Shown here in pieces: positions 42,394 through 53,600 of a DNA stretch of 64,000 nt. Source of the DNA: Macrotis lagotis (lineage: Eukaryota > Chordata > Mammalia > Peramelemorphia > Peramelidae); the NCBI RefSeq assembly GCF_037893015.1, contig NC_133665.1:23322869-23386868 (forward strand), written 5' to 3'. Numbering within the stretch: the first letter of the stretch is position 1; the number at the start of each line of letters is the position of its first letter. The position numbers and the translations under genes are program-made. The notes beneath the pieces were generated by a model, which made no database searches, was not told the DNA's origin, and was given only the letters and a program-made list of their open reading frames with translations.

Positions 42394-42540
42394 TAGGTAT
42401 GGCCAGGTGGTGCAATGCACGAAGCACCAGCCCTGGAGCCATGAGCACCCGAGCCCACATCCAGCCCTGTAGACCCAACAATCACCCAGCCATGTGACAT
42501 GCAAGCCACCCGATCCCCACTGTCCTGCAAAAACCAAAAA
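42394..42540 (+). mobile_element. Hypermutated SINE embedded in HAL1 copy c (position B, first of two)
   Basis: AAGCACCAGCCCTGGAGCCA, GAGCACCCGAGCCCACATCC, GACCCAACAATCACCCAGCC and AGCCACCCGATCCCC. By eye it has about 17 T-to-C against one or two C-to-T relative to the SINE at 27798. The run ACCCAACAATCACCCA is shared with the copy b SINE at 21254-21402. Confidence 0.82.
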
Positions 42541-42587
42541 GAAGATAAAAAAGACACAAAATAAAATAAAATAGTAATCATAGTAGG

Positions 42588-42722
42588 GGTGGCTAGGTGG
42601 CAGACAGAGCACTGGCCCTTGAGCCAGGAGCACCTGGGCCCAAATCCGGTCTCAGACACCCAAAGATCACCCTGCTATGCCCCAGGCAGGCCACCCAGCC
42701 CCATTTGCCCTGCACCCTCCCC
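42588..42722 (+). mobile_element. Hypermutated SINE embedded in HAL1 copy c (position B, second of two)
   Basis: GGTGGCTAGGTGGCAGACAG, GAGCACCTGGGCCCAAATCC, CACCCAAAGATCACCCTG and GGCCACCCAGCCCCATTTG. It shows about ten T-to-C changes by eye. It is directly followed by an (AAT)n run like the SINE in copy b. Confidence 0.8.
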
Positions 42723-42936
42723 CAAATAATAATAATAATAAAAAATATGCTTCAGTCTTTGTTTCAACACCAACAACTCTGTCATGGGTGGATCTCATTC
42801 TTTATGGTAAGTCCATTGCAAAAGCTGCTTCCATATTTTTCCAACATTGCCATTGCTGATCGCAACTCCCTCCTTTCTTATTTCTCCACTACCATGTACT
42901 ATATTTTCTCTCTCCTTTCACTCTGACTCTGCTGTA

Positions 42937-43085
42937 GGGTCACTGAGTGGCGCAGCAGAGAGATTCCTGGTCCTGGGGCCAAGAAGCCGTGAGCCCCCAT
43001 ACCACCCCTCAGGCCCAGAATCCACCTCGCCCTATGGTCCTGGACAGGCCATCCAATCCCAGCCCCTTGAAAGAAGTAAAAAAGA
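42937..43085 (+). mobile_element. Strongly diverged SINE embedded in HAL1 copy c (position A)
   Basis: ACTGAGTGGCGCAGCAGAGA, TGGGGCCAAGAAGCCGTGAG, ATACCACCCCTCAGGCCCAG and GGCCATCCAATCCCAGCC, then an A-rich tail. It is the counterpart of 21643-21803 in copy b, with the same unusual sequence and flanks. Confidence 0.8.
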
Positions 43086-43573
43086 AAATGTGTTATATCT
43101 GACCACTCTCCCGCCATGGTCCATCCTCTCCTCCTTTATTCACCTCCCCACCCCTTCCCCATGCTCTCCCCTACTTCTTACTCCAGATGTCTATACCCCA
43201 TTGAGCATATATGCTGTTTCCTCTCCTAGTTACCTCTGATGAGATCAAAGGTTGCCTCATTCCCCCCTGCCTCCCCCTTCCATATCATTGCAATAGCTCA
43301 TTGTAATAAAAAAAACTTATTATATGAAATATCGTGGCCTATTCCCCCTCTCCTTTTTCTTTCTCCCATTACATTTCCCTTTTTTCTATTGACTCCATTT
43401 TTACACTATATTTTATCCTCAAATTCAGCTTTCTCCTTTTCTCCATCTACCTGCTCTATTAACTGAGAAGGTTCATATGAGTATTATCAGTGTCATTTTT
43501 CTATGCAGGAATACATGCAGTTCATCATTATTAAGTCCCTCATATTCTCCCTCTCTCCTCCAATCTCCATGCT

Positions 43574-44639
43574 TCACCCAAATCTTGTATCTGAAGATCA
43601 ATCCTTGTGTTCAGCCCTGGCCATTCCAAAAGGAACATTTGAAATTCCCCTGGTTCATTGAAAATCCATCTTTTTCCCTGGAAGAGGATATTCAGCCTTG
43701 CTGGGTAGTTCATTCTTGGCTACATTCTAAGCTCTTTTGTCTTCCAAGGCCTTTGTATTCCAAGCCCTACAAGCTTCCAATGTAGTTGCTGCTAAGTCCT
43801 GTGTGATCCTGACTGCAGCTCCACCATATTTGAACTGTCCTTCTGGCTGCTTGTAATGTTTTCTCTTTGACTTGGGAGTTCTGGAACTTGGCTATAATAT
43901 TCCTAGGGGTTGGTTTTTGGGGATCTCTTTCTCAGGGGGATCGGTGGATTCTCTCCATTTCTATTTTGCCATCTGCTTCTAGAATATCAGGGCAATTTTC
44001 CTGTAGTAGTTCTTTGAAAATGATGTCAAGGCTCTTTTCCTGATCATGACTTTCAGGTATTCCAATAATTTTTAAATTATCTTTCCTAAATCTGTTTTCC
44101 ATATCAGTTGTTTTTTTCAATGAGATATTTCACATTTTCTTCTAATTTTTCAATTTTTTGGTTTTGACGTATTGATGCCTGATTTCTGGTAAATTCATCA
44201 ATCTCCCTGAATTCTATTCTTTGTCTGAAGGATTTGTTCTCCTCAGAGAATTTTCTTATCTCTTTTTCCATCTGGCCAATTTTGCTTTTTAAGGCATTCT
44301 TCTCCTCAATAAATTTTTGAACTGTTTTATCCATTTGACCTAAGCTGGTTTTTAGAATGCTATTTTCTTCAGCATTTTTTTGGATTTCCTTGACTAAGCT
44401 GCTGACTTCATTTTCATGTTTTTCCTGCATCTCTCTCCCCTTTCTTTTCCCAGTTTTTCTTCCAACTCCCTCATTTGATTTTCAAAGTCTTTTTTGAGCT
44501 CTGTCATAGCCTGAGCCCAATTTCTGTTTTTCTTGGAGTCTTTAGATGCTTCCTCTTCAGACTCAGTATTTTGATTCTTCTTGGGCTCATATGCAAAATA
44601 TTTTTCAATGGTCTTCCTCTTGTATCTCTGCTTGCTCAT
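43574..44639 (-). pseudogene. Best-preserved HAL1 ORF1 (copy c), frameshifted
   Basis: It begins MSKQRYKRKTIEKYFAYEP and is open for 81 codons (44639-44394). The coiled coil is in a second frame (44430-44104: LKTSLGQMDKTVQKFIEEKN, then LKSKIGQMEKEIRKFSEENK). The RRM is in a third (44120-43932: ENRFRKDNLKIIGIPESHD, then ERIHRSP), followed by the C-terminal domain (AKLNIL-type region near 43700). The expected final stop TAG reads TGG. Heptad leucines, the RRM basic patch and the C-terminal order match L1 ORF1p, the trimeric RNA-binding protein of L1 particles. Frameshifts make it inactive. Confidence 0.8.
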
Positions 44640-45396
44640 TTTCCCAGCCTGGGCCTGGTTTGGGGGTGCTTCCTGAGCTTTTGGGACACTCCCACAAGGG
44701 TCTCAGTGTGTGAGGCTCTGTCCTCCCTCCTGGTCTGTGAATGACTATATGTGCCCCCCTCTGCCATGGGGCTGAGGTGGAGGGGGCCCTGCTGTTCTAT
44801 GGGGGGCCTAGACTGCTATCAGGATCTGAATGTGGTCAGAGCCCCAGAGTCCTGTTCCAGAGGCAGAGGACAGAGCTCTGCAGTCTCTCTTCACTCCCCT
44901 CCCTCAGCTCAATGGGCTCATGCCCTGGAGGCTCCCACTTACTGGCTCCACCTACTTCTGTTTCTGGATCTGGGCTGGAGAAACACCAAGCTGCTCTCTG
45001 TGTGCCCTGAGGGCTGGGCTCCACATGCTTTCTCTGGCAGAGGTCCCTGGCTGTTCCCCCACTTTGTGCCAGTGCTCCCTGGGGTGCAGCTCAGGAGACT
45101 CCCCCGCTGCTGTGAGCTGTGTCTCCCAGCTCCCTGGGGCTGCCTTGGGGAGACTGAAGTTCTTTCGCTCTGGTGGGCCACCCCTCTGGCAGGCCGCCCC
45201 TCCGACCCTGGGGAACAGAGCCTTTCTGCTCTTTTCCAGGTTACCTTGAGTAGGAGAACTGCCTCACTGGGTCTCTTTGTGGGTTCTGTCTCTCAAAAGT
45301 TTAGTTAGAGTCCTTAGTTTCAAGTTTTATCAGAGAGCACCTAAGACTAGATTCCTTCTTGTCACCATCTTGGATCCACCAACAATTGCCATTTTC

Positions 45397-45620
45397 ATAA
45401 CTGTCCCTTTTAACTCCCATCAGACACTATATTTCTTGCTTGGTCATAAATTCTATCCTTATTCATAGATCAGAGATGTAAAAATTTCCATGTTTGCTTA
45501 TGTCTAAATCATGTACGCATTTTAATGTTATTTTGTAATATAGTATGCTTAGTTTCTCCTAATGTATCTCCAGTTTTCTCAGCAGATTTTGTTGAATAGT
45601 GATCTCTTGCCCCATTAATT
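45397..45620 (-). mobile_element. Old antisense L1, continuation beyond HAL1 copy c
   Basis: TTCTTGCTTGGTCATAAATT CTATCC, TGTCTAAATCATGTACGCAT TTTAATGTTATTTT and TTTTCTCAGCAGATTTTG are antisense L1 ORF2. Roughly half a kilobase of ORF2 is missing between this and 42200, so the host copy already had a deletion. Confidence 0.72.
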
Positions 45621-46130
45621 GAAACTTCCAATAAAAATATATAGAGAAGAATATAAAGGTAAAAAGTATCAAGGTGTACAAAGAATTAGATTGAGTACTA
45701 TCAGATCTCAAACTACTTCATGAAATAACAATTATTTGAGCTATCTAATACTAATCTAAAAAATGTAACAGTTGATTTATGAAATAGACTAATTAAGCAT
45801 CTTTTTAAAATGTGCTTTGAAGGACTCTGTGCAATTTCTTTTCTTCTTTTTTTAAGATTATCATTTGATCCCTTAATTCTCCACCCTTCAGATTACTTCC
45901 TCCTTAAAATTAAAAAGAAAAACTCATTGTGATAAATAGGTATGTTCTTGCAAAAGAAATGTCAACATTTGACCTGTTTAAAGCAATATCTCATTTGGCA
46001 CCTTGAGTTCATCATCACTCTGTTGGGAGGTGAGTAGCATGAATTATCTTCAAAATTTTGGAGTACTAGTGGTCAGTCATTGCAATAATTAGCATTCTCA
46101 ATTCTTTCAAAAGTATTGTTCCTTGATACT
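45621..46130. other. Mostly unassigned; possible old LINE 3' UTR on minus
   Basis: ACTCATTGTGATAAATAGGT, GCACCTTGAGTTCATCATCA and GTTGGGAGGTGAGTAGCATG resemble, weakly, an antisense old LINE 3' UTR. Confidence 0.35.
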
Positions 46131-48715
46131 TTTGGCAAAGATGGTAAAGAGAAGACAAGCACTGTGCTAAGGTCTCCTGATCTTTCCTCAAATATAATAT
46201 GAAACAAACCTATTAACAGAAATTAGTTTGACAAAACAGAAAAAGAAGCTGGGAGAAGAACATCAACTGCAAGGTTTGTCTTCAGGGATTGAGGGTGAGC
46301 CAGGCACAGAGAGCAGAGAGCCTGACAGGAGGGGTGAGAACTAGACTAGCCTAGGATCAGCCACAGAGGTGACCGTGTGAGTCACAGTCCAAGAGCCAAC
46401 TGGGGCACAGAGGCTTTAGCTGTGGGACTGACAGTCTGGGGCACTCTGGCCAGGCTAGAGGGTGAATTCCATTGTGGAGAGTTGCAGATATTGATCCACT
46501 GGGCTCAGCTGGTCTGGAAGATCTCAGGCTCCATACTTTCACTTCAGCAGAGTCCTCTTCCCAGAACAAACACAGTAACTGCCCCCACCCCACCTCAGGC
46601 TCTCTCAGCTGAAAAGGGAAGAGTAATTATTTTGGCCCAGGGCATAGCCCACATTGCTCAAGGATAAAAACAGCAACACTCACCCCCTACAGGCCAAGGG
46701 AGAAGGTTTCAAATCAAGGTCACAGTCACTCCAGATAAATCAATGAGCACCCCCCATTGGCTGGCCCTCTTGGAGTTATTAAACTCATTGAATAAAGCCT
46801 CTAGGAATTTCAACACCAAATTTCTGTGAAACAGCCAAATTCCCAATATAAAATCTCAGGAGAATGAAGGAAGGCCAGCAGAAAGCGGGGTCCATAGAAA
46901 ACTATGTCAAAAACAAAGACAATAACTCAAAGAGATATAGAATCTCTGAGAAGAATATGATTTGTTCTCCAGCCCAGAAAGTCATCCTTGAAGAAATCAG
47001 GAAGGAGTTTAAAAATCAATTGGAAAATTTGGAGAAAAAAACTAACAACTTGCAGCAAGAAAATAAATCCTTGGAAAATACAATTGGACCAATACAACAA
47101 AACCTCAGTTGGTCAAATGGAAAACTCTTTCAAAAATAGAATTGAACAACTGGAAAAGGAATTGCAAAAGGTAAAGCAAGAAAATTCCTCTCTAAAAAAA
47201 AAGAATGGAGTCTGTGGAAACTAGTGACTTCATGAGACAAGAATCTGTTGAAGAAAACCAAAAAAAATGAGAAAATAGAAGAAAATGTAAAAATATTTTA
47301 TCAGTAAAACCACTGACCTTGAGAATAGAATGAGGAGAGACAACCTAAGAATCATTGGGCTTCCTAAAAATATTAAAGAGTAAAAAAATCCTGAACTTGA
47401 TGGAAAACTGTCTAGATATCATGTGCCCAGAGGGAAAAATAGTTATTGAAATAATGCATCAATTCCCTCTGAAAAGACATCATAAAATGAAAACATCAAG
47501 GAATGGTGTGTCTAAATTCCAGAACAATCAGATCTATGGAAAGGGAAGCATTTTATGACCAAAGAAGAGATGGAGAACATCATTTGAAAACACACTAGAT
47601 AATTTTGATTGCATTAAGTTAAAAAGCTTTTGCACAGGCAAAAACACTATAACCAAGATTAAAATAAATGTAAACAATTTTTACAACTAGTACTTCTGAC
47701 AAGGGACTCATTTCTAAAATATACAGAGGACTGAGTAAATTTTTTTTAAAAAAAATCCATTCCCCAATTGACAACTGGTTAAAGGCTACACAAAAGCAAG
47801 TTACAGATAAGGAAATCAAAGTGATCCATGCTTATTTGGAAAATTGCTCTAAATCACTACTTATTAGAGAAATTAGAGGTACCACCTCACAACTCTCAGA
47901 CTGGACAATATGATCAGAAAGGACAATGGAAGGGATGTGGGAAATCAGGACAAAATGCATTGTTGGTGGAGCTATGAACCCATCCAAACTTTCTGGAGAA
48001 CAACTTGGAATTATACTCAAAGGGCAGTAAACATGTGCATACCCTTTGAGTCAGCAGTACCACTACTGCATCCATACCCTGAAGAAATTATGAGAAAGGG
48101 TAAAAACATCACTTGCACAAAAATATTTATAGCAGCAGTGTTTGTGGTGGCAAAGAATTGGAAATTGAGTGAATGTCCATCAATTGGGGAATGGCTTAAT
48201 AAACTATATATATGATGGAACACTGTGGTTCTTTTAGAAACCAGGAGAGATGGGAATTCAGGGAAACCTGGATGGATTTTCATGAACTGATGCTGAGGGA
48301 AATGAGCAGACCCAGAAGAGTATTGTACAACCTAATAGCAACATGAGGGTGATGATCAGCCTTGATGCACTTACTCGTTTAATCAGTGCACAATCAGGCA
48401 CAATTTGGGGGTATCTATGATGTAGAATACAATCTGTATCCAGAGAAATAATTGTGGAGTTTGAATAAAGACCAAATACTGTTACCTTTAATTTAAAAAA
48501 AAAACAAACTAATACCTTATTATTTAATTTTGGTATCTCTTATACTTCATTTTTCCCCCTTAAGGATATGATCTCTTTCTCCTATTCAACTCAGATCAAT
48601 TTATACCATGGAAACAATGTAAAGACTAACAGACTGCTTTCTTGGGGGGGGGGAGCAGGGAAACAAGATTAGGGGAAAAATTGTAAAATTCAAAATAAAT
48701 TAATAAATTTTTAAA
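46131..48715 (+). mobile_element. L1-D: sense L1 with ORF1 fused to the ORF2 3' end by deletion
   Basis: An intact-looking 5' end (GGCAAAGATGGTAAAGAGAA GAC; L1-C has the same on minus at 56594) is followed by the 5' UTR and ORF1 from 46864. Within ORF1 at about 47528 the sequence jumps to the end of ORF2 (ATGGAAAGGGAAGCATTTTA TGACC) and continues to the 3' UTR and A-rich tail at about 48700. The deletion removes the ORF1 end and all of the endonuclease and reverse-transcriptase region. Confidence 0.83.
46864..47528 (+). pseudogene. Truncated ORF1 of L1-D
   Basis: It opens MKEGQQKAGSIENYVKNKD at 46864 and runs 91 codons. The coiled coil (LENLEKKTNNLQQENKSLE, then RIEQLEKELQKVKQENSSLK in a second frame) is followed by a frameshifted RRM region (LRIIGLPKN-like near 47350). 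The C-terminal domain is cut off by the deletion junction. Non-functional. Confidence 0.72.
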
Positions 48716-48734
48716 AATATTTTAAAAATATAGT

Positions 48735-48965
48735 TCCTTATACTGTTGTTTTTAACTGTAAAAATTTTCATAGTTCTGTTTGCTGCAAAGACATTTAATT
48801 TTATGTAATCAACATGATACATTTCATTTTCTATGATGTTCTCTATCTCTTATCTGGGCATGAACTCTTTTCATATCAATACTGAATGATATATTCTTTC
48901 TTGCTTCTCCAATTTGCTTTGGATGTAGTCTTTCCTATCTGAGTCATGTATCCATTTAAAGCACA
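48735..48965 (-). mobile_element. Old antisense L1 ORF2 fragment
   Basis: GTTCCTTATACTGTTGTTTT, CAAAGACATTTAATTTTATG TAATCAA, GTTCTCTATCTCTTATCTGG GCATGAACTC and TGAGTCATGTATCCATTTAA are antisense L1 ORF2, diverged from the younger L1s. Confidence 0.65.
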
Positions 48966-49899
48966 AACTATAGTGCTAAAACTTACTATTAAAGGGAGAG
49001 AGTTCCTCACTGCAACAAAAGTCTAGCATGGTTTGCAGAACATGGGATAGTAAGGGCAAAACAAGAGGAATGTCATCTGTGAGAAAAAGAGAGAAGAATC
49101 TAGTTCAACAAGATTACAGACATAAAAATTGGATAATTTCTAATGAGATAGAAAAGTTAAATTGGGGCAGGGTTGTGAAGGGCTTTAAAATATAAACATA
49201 ATTTTATATTTTATCCCAGCACCAATATGAAGTCAATGGAGTTGATTAATGAGTGAGTCACATAGTAGATCTGTACCTAAGGAAAATTACTTTGGCCAGA
49301 ATTTGATGGATGAACTGGAAGGATGATAGTCCTGAGTCAGGGAAACAAATAGAATACATTTAGAGATCTTAAATAAGTGAAAAGAGAAGAGATATTTTAT
49401 GAAAAATGTGATAATGGAAAAATAGAAAAATTTGGCAACTTATTACATATATGCAATAAAGACAAGAGGATCTAGTATATAATCTTATAGGGAGTGGCTA
49501 GAAGAGTAAAACCAGGAGACAATACATTATGAAAATCAGAGAAGAGAGGATTTCTAGGAGAAAGGGAAGTCAGCAGTCTAAAATACAGTTGAAAAATCTG
49601 GAAAACAAAAGGCTATGAAAAGACCACCATGACTGCCTAACCACGAGCAAATAACATCTCCACACAAAGCTATGTTTTCTGTTATTTCCATAGTGCCTTG
49701 TAGAACTTTTGAGGGTCTGTATTTACACTGTTTTTATTTTGAATGCAATTTTCCATTCTATCTTTCCATTATAGGTACACATGGAAAAGATTTTTTTTTG
49801 TGGGGAGGGGAATGTAATTGATGCATATACATATACTTTGCTGAATTATCAATTATTTCAATTAAGTTTCAGTTGACTGTAATTTATCCAGCAAAAAAA
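48966..49899. repeat. Old interspersed repeat, family not named, plus unassigned sequence
   Basis: GGCAGGGTTGTGAAGGGCTT TAAA, TTTTATATTTTATCCCAGCA, GAGTCACATAGTAGATCTGT ACCTAAGGAAAATTACTTTGG at 49164-49300 form a known old mammalian repeat block that I cannot name. A short piece recurs at 56892-56950. The rest (49640-49899) is unassigned. Confidence 0.42.
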
Positions 49900-50235
49900 A
49901 GCTATCATTTTTTTCTTTGCCTATGTTTATTTCCACAATGTTTTTTGGGGGGAGTTTATTGCTTAGCTAACACTTCTAATATTTTGAAACATAATAATGA
50001 TGATCATGAGCAATTTTAATTCGTATATAATTTTATTTGAAAGACCTTTACCTCTATCACATATTGCTGACACAAGGTTTTTATATAGACATTATTTTCC
50101 ATATTACAGAAAGAATTTTTTTATTCCTATGTTTTATTCCCATGTGGGCTTTTAAAAAAGAGAAATAGTATATTTTTGTCAAAAGCTTTTTTGGAATCTA
50201 ATGATATATTCATGTAATTTTGATTGGTTAGTTTT
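49900..50235 (-). mobile_element. Old antisense L1 ORF2, part before the L1-C insertion
   Basis: CTAACACTTCTAATATTTTG, TTTTTGTCAAAAGCTTTTTT GGAATCTA and ATATTCATGTAATTTTGATT GG track antisense ORF2 reverse-transcriptase sequence. The next part follows at 56595. Confidence 0.65.
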
Positions 50236-50629
50236 TATATAGCCTATTTTGTTTATTTTTAAAATTTATTTATTTATTATGAATTTTACAATTTTCCCCT
50301 TAGTCTTGCTTCCCTCCCTCCACTCCCCCCCAACAGAAGGTAGTCTGTTAGTTTTTACATGGAAACAATGTATCTAACATTGATCTAAGTTGAATGGAAG
50401 AGAGAGAGATCATATCCTTAAGGAAAAAAATAAAGTATAAGAGATAGCAAAATTAAATAATAAGATAACAGGATTTTTTAAAATTAAAGGTAACAGTATT
50501 TGGTGTTTAGTCAAATTCCACAATTCTTTCTCTGGATACAAATGTTATTCTCCGTCATAGATATTTCAAAATTGTGCCTGATGAAATGAGCAAGTCCATT
50601 AAATTTGATCATCACCCCCATGTTCCTAT

Positions 50630-53600
50630 TAGTGTGTACAATATTCTTCTGGGTCTGCTCATTTCACTCAGCATCAGTTCATGCAAATCCTTCCAGGTTT
50701 CCCTGAATTCCCATCCCTCCTGGTTCCTAAAAGAACCATAGTGTTTCATCACATACATAGTTTATTAAGCCATTCCCCAATTCATGGACATTCACTCAAT
50801 TTCCAATTCTTTGCCACCACAAACACAGCTGCTATGAATATTTTTGTACAAGTGATGTTTTTACCCTTTCTCATAATCTCTTCAGAGTACAGATCCAGTA
50901 GTAATATTGCTGGATCAAAGGGCAAGCACATTTTTATTACCCTTTGGGTACAATTCCAAGTTCCTCTTCAGAAAGCTTGGATGAGTTCACAACTCCACCA
51001 ACAATGCATTATTGTCCCAGATTTCCCACATCCCATCCAAAATTGATTATTGTCTTTTCTTGTCATATTGTCCAGTCTGAGAGTTGTGAGGTGGTACCTC
51101 TAATTTCTCTAATAAGTAGTGATTTAGAGCAATTTTTCATATGACTATGGATCACTTTGTCTTCCTCAACTGTAAATTGCTTTTGCATATCCTTTGACCA
51201 TTTGTCAATTGGGGATTGGATTTTATTTGTAAAAAATTGATTCAGTCCTCTGCATATTTTAGAAATGAATCCTTTGTGAGAAGTACCAGTTGTAAAAATT
51301 GTTTCCCAATTTACTACATTTCTTTTGATTTTAGTTACAGTGATTTTCTCTGTGCAAAAGCTTTTTAATTTAATTTTTAATTTAATCAAAACTATATAGT
51401 GTGTTTTTAAATGATGTTCTCCATCTCTTCCTTGGTCATAAAATGCTTCCCTTTCCATATATCTGACAGGTAAATTACTCCTTGATCTTCTAGTTTGCTT
51501 ATAATACTATTTTTTTCCAAACATGGCATCCATTTTGATCTTATCTTGGTATAGGGTATGAGGTGTTAGTCTAATATAAGTTTCTGGCATACTAGCTTCC
51601 AATTTTCTCAACAATTTTTATTGAAGAGAGAATCTTTATCCCAATGACTGGATTATTTGGGTTTATCAAGCAGTAGATTACTATAATCATTTCCTGCTAT
51701 TGCGCCTAGTCTACTTCACTGATCCACCAATCTATTTCTTAGTCAATACCAGACTATTTTGATGACTGATACTTTAAAATATAATTTTAGAAGTGGTAGG
51801 GCTAAGTCACCTTCTTTTGTACTTCTTTTCATTGAATACCTAGAAATTCTTGATGTTTTATTTCTCCATTTTTTCTAACTCAAAGTAGTTTTTTGGAATT
51901 TTGCTTGGTAGGGCACTAAATAAGTAATTTAATTTAGGTAGAATTGTCATTTTTATTATATTAGCTTGGCCTATCCCTGATAGTTGATATTTGCCCAGTT
52001 ATTTAAATCTGATTTTATTTGTGTGAGAAGTGTTTTGTAATTGTTTTCAAAAAGTTTCTGAGTCTGCATTGGCAGGTAGACTCCCAAGTATTTTATATTG
52101 TCAGAAGTTACTTTGAATGGGATTTCTCTTTCTAGTTCTTGCTGATGCATCTTTCTTGTCATATACAGAAATGTTGAGGATTTATAGGGTTTATTTTATA
52201 TCCTATGACTTTTCTAAAATTGCTAATATTTCTAATAGTTTTTAGATAATTTCTTGGGATTGTCTAGGTCTACTATCATGTCATCTGCAAAGAGTGAGAG
52301 TTTTGGCTCTTCCTTCCCAATTCTAATTCCTTCAATTTCTTTTTCTTCTCTTATTGCTGAAGATAACATTTCTAATATGCTATTGAATAGTAGGGCAGCT
52401 GAGGTGCAGTGAGCACTGGCCCTGGAATCAGGAATACCTGAGTTCAAATCCAGCCTCAGATACTTAATAATTGCCTATCTGTGTGAACTTGGGCATGTCA
52501 CTTAACCCCATTGCCTTGCAAAAAACAAACAAACAAAATATTGAATAGTAGTGGTGATAATGTGCATCCTTGTTTCACCCATGATATTATTTGGAATGCC
52601 TCTAGCTTATCCTCATTGCATATGATGCTTGTTGTTGGTTTCAGATAGATACTGCTTATTATTTTAAGGAACAATCCATTTATTCCTACACTCTCTAGTA
52701 TTTTTAGTAAGAATGGGTGCTGTATTTTGTTAAAAGCTTTTTCAGCATCTATTGATATAATAATTTGATTTCTGATAGGTTTGTAATGATATAATTAATT
52801 ATACTAACAGTTTTCCCAATATTGAACCAACCCTGCATTCCTGGAATAAATACTACTTGGTTACAGTGTATTATCCTAATGATGACTTCCAATCATTTTT
52901 GCTAAGATTTTATTTGAGATTTTTGCTTCTATATTTATCAAGGAGATAGGTCTATAATTTTCTTTCTCTGTTTTAACTCTTCCTGGTTTCGGTATCAGCA
53001 CCATATTGGTGTCACAGAGTTAGACAGAGTTCTGTCTTCCTCTATTTTTCCAAAGAGTTTATATAGAATTGGAACCAATTGTTCCTTAAATATTTGGTAA
53101 AATTCACTTGTGAATCCATCAGGACCAGGAGATTCTTTCTTAGGGAGTTCAATGATGACTTGTTGAATTTCTTTTTCTAAGATAGGGTTGCTTAGGTATT
53201 TAATCTCCTCTTTATTTAACCTGGGCAACTTATATTTTTGTAAATATTCATCCATTTCACTTAGATTATCAAATTTATTGGCTTAGAGTTTGGCAAAATA
53301 ATTCTGAATTATTACTTTAATTTCCCTGTCAATGGTGGTGAGTTCACCTCTTTCACTTATGATACTAGCAATTCGGTTTTCTTCTTTCTTTTTTTTTAAT
53401 CAAATTAACCATAAGTTTATCAATTTCATTAGTTTTTTTTAATAAAAACAATTCTTGATTTTATTTATTAGTTAATAGTTTTCTTGCTTTTGATTTTATT
53501 AATTTCTTTGTTAATTTTTAATTTCTAATTTGGTATTTAATTGGGGGGTTTTAATTTGCTCTTTCTCTAATTATTTAGGTGCATGTTTATTGCATTGATT

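Larger units (their letters stand above)
42217..45380 (-). mobile_element. HAL1 copy c: ORF1-only half-L1 with embedded SINEs
   Basis: Read on minus: a 5' end (GGTGGATCCAAGATGGTGAC), a GC-rich 5' UTR, ORF1 at 44639-43574 and a 3' region with antisense SINEs at 43085-42937, 42722-42588 and 42540-42394. It ends with an A-rich tail at about 42217-42240. A TSD, AACAATTG..ATTTTC (14 of 16 match), is at 42201-42216 and 45381-45396. ORF2 is absent. Unlike copy b there is no L1 3' UTR tail. It inserted into an old L1 of the same orientation. Confidence 0.85.

Noticed and set aside
42157..42633. 158-codon minus-strand open frame and its 131-codon overlap
   Set aside because: The frame runs through HAL1 3' sequence and embedded SINEs with a phenylalanine-rich composition from T-runs. 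It is repeat-derived.
42588..42722. APOBEC-type deamination as the cause of the biased SINE changes
   Set aside because: APOBEC editing gives C-to-T or G-to-A, the opposite direction of the observed T-to-C (A-to-G on the other strand). The plain SINEs match the tRNA-derived family sequence, so the C-rich form is the derived one.
44751..45308. 185-codon plus-strand open frame (with overlapping frames of 139 and 89 codons)
   Set aside because: It lies antisense to the GC-rich 5' UTR of HAL1 copy c. Open frames of this size are expected there in several frames, and no domain, signal or splice context is visible.
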